A stretch of 13,395 bases of DNA from Candidatus Bathyarchaeota archaeon B63 (GTDB lineage: Archaea > Thermoproteota > Bathyarchaeia > Bathyarchaeales > DTEX01): contig LUCF01000009.1 in assembly GCA_001593845.1 (NCBI GenBank), positions 1 through 13,395 of the forward strand, written 5' to 3'. Numbering within the stretch: the stretch's first letter is position 1; each line of letters begins with the position of its first letter. The notes beneath the pieces were generated by a model that was not told the DNA's origin, made no database searches, and saw only the letters and a list, made by a program, of their open reading frames with translations. The position numbers and the translations under genes are program-made. Of the stretch, positions 6,287-13,342 are shown one piece after another.

Positions 6287-7270
6287 TTGAAGAAGAGATC
6301 AAGAGCCTCAGCCCCCGCGAAGGTCATTCTCGTAGGGGAGCACTTCGTGGTGCACGGCGAACCCGCGATAGTATTGGCGATCGATATAAGGGCCACGGTC
6401 ACGGCGGAGATGAGGCCGGAACCGGGAATCCACATAGAATCCGAGAACCTCGGAGTCTCAGGGCTTTTCAAGGGCGGAGAATTCATACCTGAGAGGGGCG
6501 GCTTGGAGGCCAAGAGAGACCTCGAACCGATCCACGCCGTTGCGGCTGAGATAATCAGCGGATGCCACCTGAAGAACGGCGTGGGCATAAATGTGAGTTC
6601 CCCAATACCCGTAGCTGCGGGTTTAGGGTCATCCGCCGCGGTCTCAGTCGCGTCAGCGGCGGCCTTGTGCTCCCTCCTCGGACGTGAAGTGTCCAGTGAC
6701 GAAATCTTCCGGATTGCCTTTAACGCTGAGAGGATAGTTCATGGAAACCCGTCGGGGATCGACCCGGCGATATCGACTTATGGGGGGATCCTCTGGTACA
6801 GGAGGTCAGAGGCGATCCGGAGACTCGAATTCGACATTGACCTGCCCCTAGTGATCGGGAACACTGGTAGACGGAGGTCAACGGGCGATCTGGTGGCCAA
6901 GGTCGGCATGCTTCGAAGCCGCTACCCGGACATAATCGATAATGTGATAAGGGCTGGGGGGGAGATCGTCAAGAGAAGCATACAGGCCCTAAAGGAGGAG
7001 GACCTTGAGTCCCTAGGGGAATTGATGAATATAGATCATGAGCTCCTATGCGCGGTTGGGGTCTCATGTGAGGAGCTGGAGAGGCTGGTTCACGCCGCGA
7101 GGAAGGCAGGCGCGTACGGCGCGAAGCTCACAGGTGCCGGTGGAGGGGGATGCATGATAGCGCTGGCTCCCCCGGAGAAGCTCGGGAAGGTAGCCGACGC
7201 GATACGGAGGGCTGGCGGGGACCCCATTATTACGAGGAAGACGGATGTTGGTGTCGTGATTGAGGAGTAG
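6287..7270 (+). CDS. mvk: Mevalonate kinase (GHMP family)
   Basis: A 327-residue cytosolic kinase expected to make mevalonate 5-phosphate from mevalonate and ATP. GHMP motifs: motif 1 SAPAKVILVGEHFVVHGEPA with Lys12 (8-27); motif 2 PVAAGLGSSAAVS (108-120), the phosphate-binding loop; the GNPSGIDPAISTYGG segment with the likely catalytic base Asp159; and motif 3 GAKLTGAGGGGCM (278-290). The length fits archaeal mevalonate kinases. The start is TTG 6287 with GGAG at 6274-6277; the in-frame ATG at 6251 runs into a stop after five codons. It overlaps the IPK gene by 11 bases, and that neighbour strongly supports the assignment over other GHMP kinases. Confidence 0.93.
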   Translation: MKKRSRASAPAKVILVGEHFVVHGEPAIVLAIDIRATVTAEMRPEPGIHIESENLGVSGLFKGGEFIPERGGLEAKRDLEPIHAVAAEIISGCHLKNGVGINVSSPIPVAAGLGSSAAVSVASAAALCSLLGREVSSDEIFRIAFNAERIVHGNPSGIDPAISTYGGILWYRRSEAIRRLEFDIDLPLVIGNTGRRRSTGDLVAKVGMLRSRYPDIIDNVIRAGGEIVKRSIQALKEEDLESLGELMNIDHELLCAVGVSCEELERLVHAARKAGAYGAKLTGAGGGGCMIALAPPEKLGKVADAIRRAGGDPIITRKTDVGVVIEE

Positions 7271-8054
7271 GCTGAGCATACTGAAGCTGGGAGGATCCGT
7301 CATCACCGAGAAGGATAAGCCTCTAACCCCGAACATCCATGCGATTAGGCGGCTGGCTGGGGAGATATCAAGAGCCGAAGCTCGCCCGCTCATAATAATC
7401 CATGGCGGTGGGAGCTATGGACATCCATTGGCGAAGAAGCATGGAATAGCGGAGGGGTTCAAGCGTGCCTCTCAAGTCTTCGGGTTCTCTGAGACCCACC
7501 AGGCGATGGTGAGCCTGAACAGTCTCTTGGTTAAGAGCCTACTTGAGAGCGGTCTTCCAGCCTTCAGCATCTCACCCTCATCCTTCATCATCACGAGGAA
7601 CGGCCGGATTCAGCATCTCAACGAGGAAATTCTAGGGATGATGCTCGAGGCCGGTCTGGTCCCGGTGCTCTACGGGGACGCCGTGATGGATTCTGAACGT
7701 GGATTCGCCATTTTATCCGGGGATCAGATAGCCGCCGCCCTCGCGATCGATCTGGAGGCTGAAAGGATCATCATGGGCATAGATGTGGATGGGCTTTACG
7801 ATTCAGACCCGAAGGTCAATCCGGATGCCAAGTTGATAAATCGGATCTCGTTGGGGGATCTCCCGCTGGCCCTGAGGAGCATAGGCCGAAGCCATGTTCC
7901 CGACGTGACCGGTGGGATGATGGGTAAGATTCTGGAGCTCAAAGCCGCCGTTGAGCGTGGCGTTGAGGTCATCATCATAAACGCGTTAGTACCGGGGAAT
8001 GTTTACAGAGTTCTTATAGGAGAAGATGTCGTTGGGACGAGAATTGAGCGGTGA
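7260..8054 (+). CDS. ipk: Isopentenyl phosphate kinase
   Basis: A 264-residue kinase of the amino acid kinase fold that phosphorylates isopentenyl phosphate to isopentenyl diphosphate, the last kinase step of the archaeal mevalonate pathways. Visible are the N-terminal LKLGGSVIT with Lys9, HGGGSYGHP (48-56) holding the diagnostic His55 that separates IPK from other family members, YGDAVMD (138-144), LSGDQIAA, the nucleotide-binding DVDGLYDSDPK (175-185) and DVTGGMMGK (215-223). The TTG start at 7260 has GGTG at 7250-7253 and overlaps mvk by 11 bases. Phosphomevalonate dehydratase or decarboxylase genes, needed between this and MVK, are not in the window. Confidence 0.94.
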   Translation: MRSRLSILKLGGSVITEKDKPLTPNIHAIRRLAGEISRAEARPLIIIHGGGSYGHPLAKKHGIAEGFKRASQVFGFSETHQAMVSLNSLLVKSLLESGLPAFSISPSSFIITRNGRIQHLNEEILGMMLEAGLVPVLYGDAVMDSERGFAILSGDQIAAALAIDLEAERIIMGIDVDGLYDSDPKVNPDAKLINRISLGDLPLALRSIGRSHVPDVTGGMMGKILELKAAVERGVEVIIINALVPGNVYRVLIGEDVVGTRIER

Positions 8055-9171
8055 AGTGGAACCTAGACGCGTCGAGGAGAGAAAGATGGATCACATCCAG
8101 ATATGCCTCAATAGGGAAGTGGAGGCGAAGAATATAACGACCGGCTTCGAGGATATCTTCCTAATACATAGGGCACTGCCAGAACTGAACCTGGACGAGA
8201 TAGACCTATCAACAGAGGTCTTCGGCCACAGATTCTCCGCGCCCATAATCATCTCAAGCATAACAGGCGGGGCTGAGGAAGCCCTCAAGATAAACGCCTC
8301 CATAGCTGAGGCCGTGGAGGAGCTGGGGTTGGGGATGGGCGTCGGAAGCCAGAGGGCCGCGCTTGAGAACCCCAACCTCCGACGTACATACTCCATCGTT
8401 AGGAGGAAGGCGCCGACGGCGTTCCTGGCGGCGAATATAGGAGCCCCCCAGATAGTCCGAGACTACAAGGTCCAAGAGCTAAAGGTGGCAGTTGATATGA
8501 TAGAAGCAGACGCCTTGATGATACATCTGAATCCCCTGCAGGAGGCGATCCAGCCTGAGGGGGAGGCCCTTTACTCGGGGGTCCTCATGAAGATAAGGGA
8601 AGCCGCGGAGAGCCTCGATATCCCAGTCATAGTCAAGGAGACGGGGGCGGGGATAGCGGCTGAGGACGCGAGGATGCTTAAGGAGGCCGGGGTTGCGGGG
8701 ATAGATGTTGCGGGGGCTGGTGGAACAAGCTGGGCGGCCGTGGAGTGCTATAGGGCCAACCAGAAGGGCGACTACTTCTCTGAGGAGGTGGGGAGGCAAT
8801 TCTGGGACTGGGGTGTTCCAACAGCGGTCTGCGTAGTTGAGGCTGTGCAGTCAACCGGCTTACCAGTCATCGCATCGGGCGGGGTTAGGTCCGGACTTGA
8901 CATCGCGAAGGCTCTGGGCTTAGGAGCGGAGCTTGCGGGCTTCGCTCTTCCCATCCTTAAGCCCGCTGCTGAGGGAAGCGGAGCGGTGAAGCGGAGGATT
9001 AATCTATTCATCCGTCAGCTAAGAACATCAATGTTCCTTGTCGGCGCCCGATCTATAGAGGGGTTAAGGGAGGCCCCCCTGGTCATATTGGGCAGGACAG
9101 CTGAGTGGCTCAAGCTGAGAGGCTATAATCTGGAGTCATACGCTAGAAGAGGAGGTAGGGGATGGAGATGA
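8026..9171 (+). CDS. fni: Type 2 isopentenyl-diphosphate delta-isomerase (FMN-dependent)
   Basis: A TIM-barrel flavoenzyme that interconverts IPP and DMAPP using reduced FMN and Mg. Segments with positions from ATG 8026: MDHIQICL (21-28), TGFEDIFLIHRALPELNLDEIDLST (39-63), the ITGG loop (79-82), MGVGSQRAAL (104-113), AANIGAPQ (135-142), HLNPLQEAIQPEGE with Gln172 and Glu173 (167-180), VKETGAGI (203-210), IDVAGAGGTSWA (226-237) and ASGGVRSGLDIAKALGLGA (283-301) for FMN phosphate binding. ATG 8026, with AGGAG at 8018-8022, overlaps ipk by 29 bases and gives 381 residues, slightly long. GTG 8056 would give 371 and cannot be excluded. Function is secure. Confidence 0.94.
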   Translation: MSLGRELSGEVEPRRVEERKMDHIQICLNREVEAKNITTGFEDIFLIHRALPELNLDEIDLSTEVFGHRFSAPIIISSITGGAEEALKINASIAEAVEELGLGMGVGSQRAALENPNLRRTYSIVRRKAPTAFLAANIGAPQIVRDYKVQELKVAVDMIEADALMIHLNPLQEAIQPEGEALYSGVLMKIREAAESLDIPVIVKETGAGIAAEDARMLKEAGVAGIDVAGAGGTSWAAVECYRANQKGDYFSEEVGRQFWDWGVPTAVCVVEAVQSTGLPVIASGGVRSGLDIAKALGLGAELAGFALPILKPAAEGSGAVKRRINLFIRQLRTSMFLVGARSIEGLREAPLVILGRTAEWLKLRGYNLESYARRGGRGWR

Positions 9172-10250
9172 GTGGGGAAGGCGGAATAACTGATTTCCTT
9201 GAGGAGAAGGCGAGGCTCATAGACGCCCTCATCGAGAAGTACATGCCGAGAAGGCTTGACGTGAACTCGTTACCCTTCAGGATCTCCCAGCCGAGATACC
9301 GCCTCGACCTGAACGCGCTGAACAAGGCCGTGGCTGAGCCCTTCTGGGAGTTCCTTGACCGAGGTGGGAAGCGGTGGAGGCCCTCGCTCTTCTTACTCGT
9401 CGCCGAGGCATTGGGGGCCCATCCCGAGGAACTCATGGACTTCGCTGTTATCCCAGAGGTAATTCATAATGGAACGTTGATCGCTGATGATGTTGAGGAC
9501 CAATCAGACCTGAGGCGTGGGAAGCCGTGCACGTATCTGCTGTATGGAATCGATGTCGCCGTGAACCTGTCAACCTTGATGTTCTTCCTCCCCATGCTCG
9601 CGTTGATCGTGAACAGGGAGAATCTCCCATCTGAGCGGCTGAATAGGCTCTATGAGATATACATAGAGGAGATGGTGAACATAAGCCTGGGCCAGGCGAT
9701 AGACATAGCGTGGCATCGGGGCCTCGTCCCCCCTCATGAAATAACTGAGGATGAGTACCTTCAGATGTGCGCATATAAGACTGGGACGCTGGCCAGAATG
9801 GCTGCGAAGATGGCGTGCATACTGGCTGGCGCCGGGGACGAGACGGTGGAGAAGATGGGGAGATTCGCCGAGTCTCTGGGCATAGCCTTCCAGATACAGG
9901 ATGATATACTCGACCTGGTCGGCGAGGAGTTCGCCGAGAAGAAGGGCGGGCTGGGAAAGGACATAACCGAGGGGAAGCTGACCCTGATGGTGATCCATAC
10001 CCTCCAGACGGCCAACGGACCGGATAGGGAGAGGCTCCTACGGATACTCGAGGCCCACACGGCGGATGAGAAGGAAATAAAAGAAGCGATCCGCATCATC
10101 AAGAAGTACGGGGCGATAGAATACGCGAGGACCATGGCGGCTGATATGGTGAGGAGAAGCTGGAGTGAGGCTGATGATGTTCTCCCGCCCTCCGAAGCAA
10201 AGGAAAAGTTAAGGAAACTCGCCAATTATCTGATAGAAAGGAAGATCTGA
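9162..10250 (+). CDS. idsA: Geranylgeranyl diphosphate synthase-type trans-polyprenyl synthase
   Basis: A 362-residue all-helical prenyltransferase that condenses IPP units onto DMAPP; in archaea the C20 product feeds ether-lipid synthesis. Substrate-binding GGKRWRP lies at 68-74, the first aspartate-rich motif DDVED at 109-113 followed by LRRGKP, the YKTG lysine at 205-208, and the second motif QDDILD at 246-251 with GLGKDI downstream. There is an N-terminal extension of about 40 residues compared with many short-chain synthases. Small residues (G, T) lie four to five positions before the first DD, which does not by itself fix product length, so GGPP is inferred from context. A strong GGAGGT at 9151-9156 precedes ATG 9162, which overlaps the fni stop; ATG 9168 is an alternative two codons later. 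Confidence 0.9.
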   Translation: MEMSGEGGITDFLEEKARLIDALIEKYMPRRLDVNSLPFRISQPRYRLDLNALNKAVAEPFWEFLDRGGKRWRPSLFLLVAEALGAHPEELMDFAVIPEVIHNGTLIADDVEDQSDLRRGKPCTYLLYGIDVAVNLSTLMFFLPMLALIVNRENLPSERLNRLYEIYIEEMVNISLGQAIDIAWHRGLVPPHEITEDEYLQMCAYKTGTLARMAAKMACILAGAGDETVEKMGRFAESLGIAFQIQDDILDLVGEEFAEKKGGLGKDITEGKLTLMVIHTLQTANGPDRERLLRILEAHTADEKEIKEAIRIIKKYGAIEYARTMAADMVRRSWSEADDVLPPSEAKEKLRKLANYLIERKI

Positions 10251-10272
10251 GAGCATTCTCGGAGACGCCGAC

Positions 10273-12030
10273 TTGGGAAGCCATGACGAAACCCAAAGAG
10301 TTGAAGAGGCCATCAGGAGGATCGCCCTAGAGAACGCGATTAAGCATGGAGGCAGGGCTGAGCTTAGGCCGGTCCTTGGAAGGCTTCTGGCCGAAAACCC
10401 GGATCTCCGCCGGAGAATAAGGGAGATCTCCTCCCTCGCCGAGAATATAGTGAAGAAGATTAACCTCCTCACGCTGGAGCAGCAGATAGAGACGGCGCGT
10501 AGGTTATGGCCCATGCTCCTCCGAGAGGAGAGGGAAAGGATCGAGGAGGAGAAGAAGCTCCCACCCCTCCCGAACGTTGAGAGATACGGGGAGGTTGTCA
10601 CGCGGTTCGCCCCTAACCCCGACTGCGTCCTGCATATAGGCTCGGCTAGGGCGATAATTCTAAGCCATGAATATGCGAGGATGTATGACGGCCGCTTCAT
10701 ATTGAGGTTCGAGGATACGGACCCGAGGCTTAAGAGGACATCACTCGAGTTCTACGATCTGATAAGGGAGGACCTCAAGTGGCTTGGGTGCACATGGGAT
10801 GAGGAGTACATACAGAGCGACAGGATGGAGATATACTACGAGTATGCCGAGAGGCTCCTGGAAAATGGGAATGCCTACGTCTGCACCTGCAGGAGAGAGG
10901 AGTTCCGGGAGAGGGTTAGGCGGAAGGAGCCATGCCCATGCAGGGGATTACCGCCCGAAAGGAACCTCTCGAGGTGGCATCGCATGCTGGGCGGAGAGTA
11001 CGGGGAAGGAGAGGCCGTCGTCAGGATCAAGACAGACATTGATCATCCCAACCCGGCTATCAGGGAGTGGCCGGCCTTGAGGATAATAGACACGGAGAGG
11101 CATCCTCACCCCCGCACGGGCAGCCGATACCACGTCTGGCCCCTCTTCGCATTCGCGAATGGTATTGATGATCACCTGAACGGCGTAACCCATGTGATCC
11201 GGGGGAAGGAGCACCTCACAAACCAGAGGAGGCAGGAGTACCTCTACAGGTATCTGGGCTGGGAGTATCCGGAGGCGATTCATTATGGACGGCTTAAGAT
11301 CGTAGGCGCGGAGCTGAGCAAGTCTAAGATCCTCCGAGCGGTTGAGGGGGGCGAGTACACGGGATGGGACGACCCGAGGCTGGCTACATTCCGCGCTTTG
11401 AGGAGGAGGGGGATAAGGCCTGAGGCGATAAGGCGGATGATGATTGATGTCGGCCCGAGATCAGCCGACATAACGTTGAGCTGGAAGAACCTTTACGCTT
11501 ATAACCGCAAGATCATCGACCCGATCGCTGACCGATACTTCTTCATAGATGACCCTAAGACCATGATCATTAAGGGTGTAAGGGGAGATTACATCGTCAA
11601 TATCAAGCTTCACCCCGACGATCCCGGGCGGGGAACACGCACCCTCAAGGTGAAGGCCAGGAAGGGGGAGGCTCATGTAATCATCTCAGCCGGGGACTTC
11701 AGCCTACTCAAGGCCGGAACGCTCATCCGCCTCATGGAGCTCTTCAACGTGAAGGTCTCATCGAAGGGGGAGAACATCATCCTAGCGGAGTTCCACAGCG
11801 AAGGTTACGAGGAGGCGAGGCGGCTGAATCTAAGATTGATCCATTGGCTCCCAGAGGACACGGGGATTCCCTGCGAGGTGATCATGCCGGACGGCACCGT
11901 CATAAGCGGCCTAGCCGAGGATGGCCTCCGCCGAGCCCATGCTGATCAGATCGTCCAGTTTGAACGCTTCGGATTCGTCCGGATCGAGAAGGCTGAAAAG
12001 AAAGTTAAAGCCATCTTTACTCATGAATAA
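10273..12030 (+). CDS. gltX: Glutamyl-tRNA synthetase, archaeal type
   Basis: A 585-residue class I synthetase that charges tRNA with glutamate. The order is archaeal/eukaryotic: a helical N-terminal region (1-100), the Rossmann catalytic core from VVTRFAPNPDCVLHIGS (108-124, HIGH motif as HIGS), FEDTDPR (146-152), HLNGVTHVIRGKEHL (301-315), the KMSKS-type LSKSK (348-352), and a beta-barrel anticodon-binding C-terminal part. Cys204, Cys206, Cys221 and Cys223 sit as two CxC pairs in the insertion, a possible zinc site. TTG 10273 is used with GGAG at 10261-10264; the ATG at 10283 is out of frame. A 22-base gap follows the prenyl synthase. Whether it also misacylates tRNA-Gln cannot be judged from this sequence. 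Confidence 0.95.
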   Translation: MGSHDETQRVEEAIRRIALENAIKHGGRAELRPVLGRLLAENPDLRRRIREISSLAENIVKKINLLTLEQQIETARRLWPMLLREERERIEEEKKLPPLPNVERYGEVVTRFAPNPDCVLHIGSARAIILSHEYARMYDGRFILRFEDTDPRLKRTSLEFYDLIREDLKWLGCTWDEEYIQSDRMEIYYEYAERLLENGNAYVCTCRREEFRERVRRKEPCPCRGLPPERNLSRWHRMLGGEYGEGEAVVRIKTDIDHPNPAIREWPALRIIDTERHPHPRTGSRYHVWPLFAFANGIDDHLNGVTHVIRGKEHLTNQRRQEYLYRYLGWEYPEAIHYGRLKIVGAELSKSKILRAVEGGEYTGWDDPRLATFRALRRRGIRPEAIRRMMIDVGPRSADITLSWKNLYAYNRKIIDPIADRYFFIDDPKTMIIKGVRGDYIVNIKLHPDDPGRGTRTLKVKARKGEAHVIISAGDFSLLKAGTLIRLMELFNVKVSSKGENIILAEFHSEGYEEARRLNLRLIHWLPEDTGIPCEVIMPDGTVISGLAEDGLRRAHADQIVQFERFGFVRIEKAEKKVKAIFTHE

Positions 12031-12036
12031 GGAACG

Positions 12037-12043
12037 TTTATAT
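12037..12043 (+). promoter_or_regulatory. TATA box of the NifU-like gene
   Basis: TTTATAT lies a few bases after the gltX stop and about 43 bases before the NifU-like ATG at 12080. Start of transcription is expected near 12064-12069, leaving a leader of about 12 bases with the strong GGAGGAT ribosome-binding site at 12071-12077. This makes the small Fe-S protein gene a likely separate transcript. Confidence 0.65.
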
Positions 12044-12079
12044 CTGAGGAGAATAAAAACTCACAGAGTTGGAGGATGT

Positions 12080-12310
12080 ATGATGCTCAGAGACGAAGTC
12101 GAGAAATTAATCAGGGATATACAGCCGAGCCTAAGGGCCGATGGGGGAGACATCGAGCTTGTCGACGTAAACGAGGATGGCACCGTCAAGGTTAGGCTGA
12201 AGGGCGCCTGTGCGGGATGCCCGATGTCCAAGATGACCCTAGAACTTGGGGTTAGGCGGTACCTGAAGAGCAAGATTCCCGAAGTTAAGAAGGTGATCTC
12301 AGTAGATTAA
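12080..12310 (+). CDS. NifU C-terminal-domain Fe-S cluster scaffold/carrier protein
   Basis: A 76-residue stand-alone NifU-like domain. The signature is an N-terminal helix (LRDEVEKLIRDIQPSLRADGGDIELVDV), the beta strand TVKVRLKGACAGCPMS with CxxC at Cys44/Cys47, and a final LELGVRRYLKSKIPEVKKVISVD. Two molecules normally share a [4Fe-4S] cluster through the CxxC pairs and pass it to target proteins. The frame is open far upstream into gltX, but that part is the shadow of gltX; ATG 12080 (or ATG 12083) follows GGAGGAT at 12071-12077 and gives the family length. A local client could be the cysteine-rich RpoD; that link is only inference. Confidence 0.9.
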   Translation: MMLRDEVEKLIRDIQPSLRADGGDIELVDVNEDGTVKVRLKGACAGCPMSKMTLELGVRRYLKSKIPEVKKVISVD

Positions 12311-12370
12311 CCGACATCCTTTAGTATCTCCAGCTCATTCCTTAAATGGGATGGGCGGGGATATGTCGGT
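12310..12370 (+). other. Compound stem-loop after the NifU-like gene (possible 3' UTR structure or small RNA)
   Basis: The outer stem is ACCGACAT (12310-12317) paired with ATGTCGGT (12363-12370), eight perfect base pairs. Inside it, bases 12329-12341 pair with 12348-12360 around a six-base TTAAAT loop; 12 of 13 positions pair, with one A/G mismatch, and three of the pairs are T-G. A26-T27 (12326-12327) can also pair with 12361-12362, leaving a one-base and an eight-base bulge. The T-G pairs hold only in + strand RNA; the opposite strand would have A-C mismatches there, so the sense is fixed. It begins on the last base of the NifU-like stop. Role is unknown. Confidence 0.5.
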
Positions 12371-12381
12371 CTCTGCACTTC

Positions 12382-12395
12382 ACCGCAAACCGCAA
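12382..12395 (+). repeat. Tandem direct repeat of a 7-mer next to the L7Ae TATA box
   Basis: ACCGCAA occurs twice in perfect tandem, at 12382-12388 and 12389-12395. It ends directly before the CATATATAGG promoter element, where the TFB-recognition element is expected. It may be a BRE plus a duplicate, or an operator half-site pair. Confidence 0.6.
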
Positions 12396-12405
12396 CATAT
12401 ATAGG
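12396..12405 (+). promoter_or_regulatory. TATA box of the L7Ae-eS28-eL24 operon
   Basis: CATATATAGG is a good archaeal TATA box about 70 bases before the L7Ae ATG, giving an expected start near 12426-12430 and a leader of about 45 bases. A second AT-rich element, GTTTAAAT at 12425-12432, could act as an alternative TATA box with a start near 12455 and a leader of about 20 bases. The GGTGA at 12463-12467 is the ribosome-binding site in either case. Confidence 0.65.
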
Positions 12406-12473
12406 GTTACATTCAATAGTAAGGGTTTAAATCTGAACTGAGACGTGAGTTGATGAAGTTTCGGTGAGTTGGG

Positions 12474-12857
12474 ATGTCAAAGCCATTTTACGTCAGATTT
12501 GAGACCCCGACGGAGGTCGCGAATGCCGCTTACGAAGCGCTGCAGATAGCACTGAGAACCGGGAGGATCCGGAAGGGGACGAATGAGACGACTAAGGCTG
12601 TAGAGAGGGGACAGGCAAAGCTGGTCGTGATAGCTGAGGATGTAGACCCACCTGAGATAGTCGCCCACCTCCCGATCCTCTGCGACGAGAGGAAGATCCC
12701 ATACGTGTACGTCCCAAGCAAGGTCAAGCTCGGCTCAGCAGCGGGGATAGATGTCCAATCAGCAGCAGCATGCATACTGGAGCCAGGGGAGGCTGAGGAC
12801 CTTGTTAAGGAGATCATCATCAGAGTTCAGAGGATTAGAGAGGGGGCTGGTGAATGA
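12474..12857 (+). CDS. rpl7ae: Ribosomal protein L7Ae (eL8), k-turn RNA-binding protein
   Basis: A 127-residue protein that binds kink-turns in 23S rRNA and, in archaea, also in box C/D and H/ACA guide RNAs and RNase P RNA. Key segments are FETPTEVANAAYEALQIALRTG, the RNA-contacting RKGTNETTKAVERGQAKLVVIAEDVDPPEIVAHLP, CDERKIPYVYVPSKVKLGSAAGIDVQSAAACI. The NETTKA RNA-binding signature is intact. ATG 12474 has GGTGA at 12463-12467 (six-base spacing). Its stop overlaps the eS28 start by four bases (ATGA). Confidence 0.97.
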   Translation: MSKPFYVRFETPTEVANAAYEALQIALRTGRIRKGTNETTKAVERGQAKLVVIAEDVDPPEIVAHLPILCDERKIPYVYVPSKVKLGSAAGIDVQSAAACILEPGEAEDLVKEIIIRVQRIREGAGE

Positions 12858-13072
12858 GCGGGAGAGAGGCTGAGGAGACGCTGACGCCCGCTCAGGTCAT
12901 CCAGATAGTCGGTAGAACAGGGGCTACAGGTGAGATCCAGCAGGTTAGAGTGAGGATACTCGAGGGCCCGGATAAGGGTAGGATAATAACGCGGAACGTC
13001 AAGGGTCCCGTTCGGCTTAACGATATACTGATGCTTAGAGAGACGGATAGAGAAGCTAGAAAAATAAAGTAA
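12854..13072 (+). CDS. rps28e: 30S ribosomal protein eS28
   Basis: A 72-residue OB-fold protein of the small subunit, present in archaea and eukaryotes. Family segments are PAQVIQIVGRTGATGEIQQVRVRILEG, then GRIITRNVKGPVRLNDILMLRETDREARKI, including the conserved TRNVKGPVR and the ETDREAR end. The start overlaps the L7Ae stop by four bases, so the two are probably translationally coupled. Confidence 0.96.
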   Translation: MSGREAEETLTPAQVIQIVGRTGATGEIQQVRVRILEGPDKGRIITRNVKGPVRLNDILMLRETDREARKIK

Positions 13073-13144
13073 GGATCTCTGAAGGGCCGTTAGGAACCGC
13101 GTATCTTCACGGCTGGGGTTTTAGGCTCAAAGGTGGATGAAGGG

Positions 13145-13342
13145 ATGCCGAGGGCGCATCAATGCTCGTTCTGCGGGGGGGAAGTCCCACCTGGAACGGG
13201 GATCATGTACGTTAAAGCTGATGGGTCTACCCTCTGGTTCTGCTCCAGTAAGTGCCGCAAGAACGCGCTTGTGCTGAAGCGAGACGCCCGCAAGCTGAAG
13301 TGGACTAAGTATTACCGGAAGGAAGAGAGAGCTAAGATCTAA
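13145..13342 (+). CDS. rpl24e: 50S ribosomal protein eL24
   Basis: A 65-residue zinc-ribbon protein of the large subunit. The zinc ligands are in CSFCGG near the N-terminus and CSSKCRKN further on, the usual CxxC...CxxxC arrangement; the GTGIMYVKADGSTLWFCSSKC core is typical. An in-frame GTG at 13133 would add four residues, but ATG 13145 gives the family start MPRAHQCSFCG and has GGTGGAT at 13132-13138 as ribosome-binding site. A 72-base gap separates it from eS28. In many archaea ndk follows; the remaining 53 bases show no gene. Confidence 0.95.
   Translation: MPRAHQCSFCGGEVPPGTGIMYVKADGSTLWFCSSKCRKNALVLKRDARKLKWTKYYRKEERAKI

Noticed and set aside
9761..10225. Open frame of 154 codons on the - strand inside the prenyl synthase gene
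   Set aside because: Shadow frame opposite a conserved gene; Ser/Ala-rich with no recognisable motif.
12310..12370. Stem-loop as an H/ACA guide RNA
   Set aside because: There is no ACA just 3' of the outer stem, the bulge is on one side only, and no kink-turn is visible in the upper stem.
13086..13113. GCCGT/ACGGC inverted repeat between eS28 and eL24 as a terminator or operator
   Set aside because: Only five base pairs around an 18-base loop; expected by chance in sequence of this composition, and eL24 probably belongs to the same transcript.
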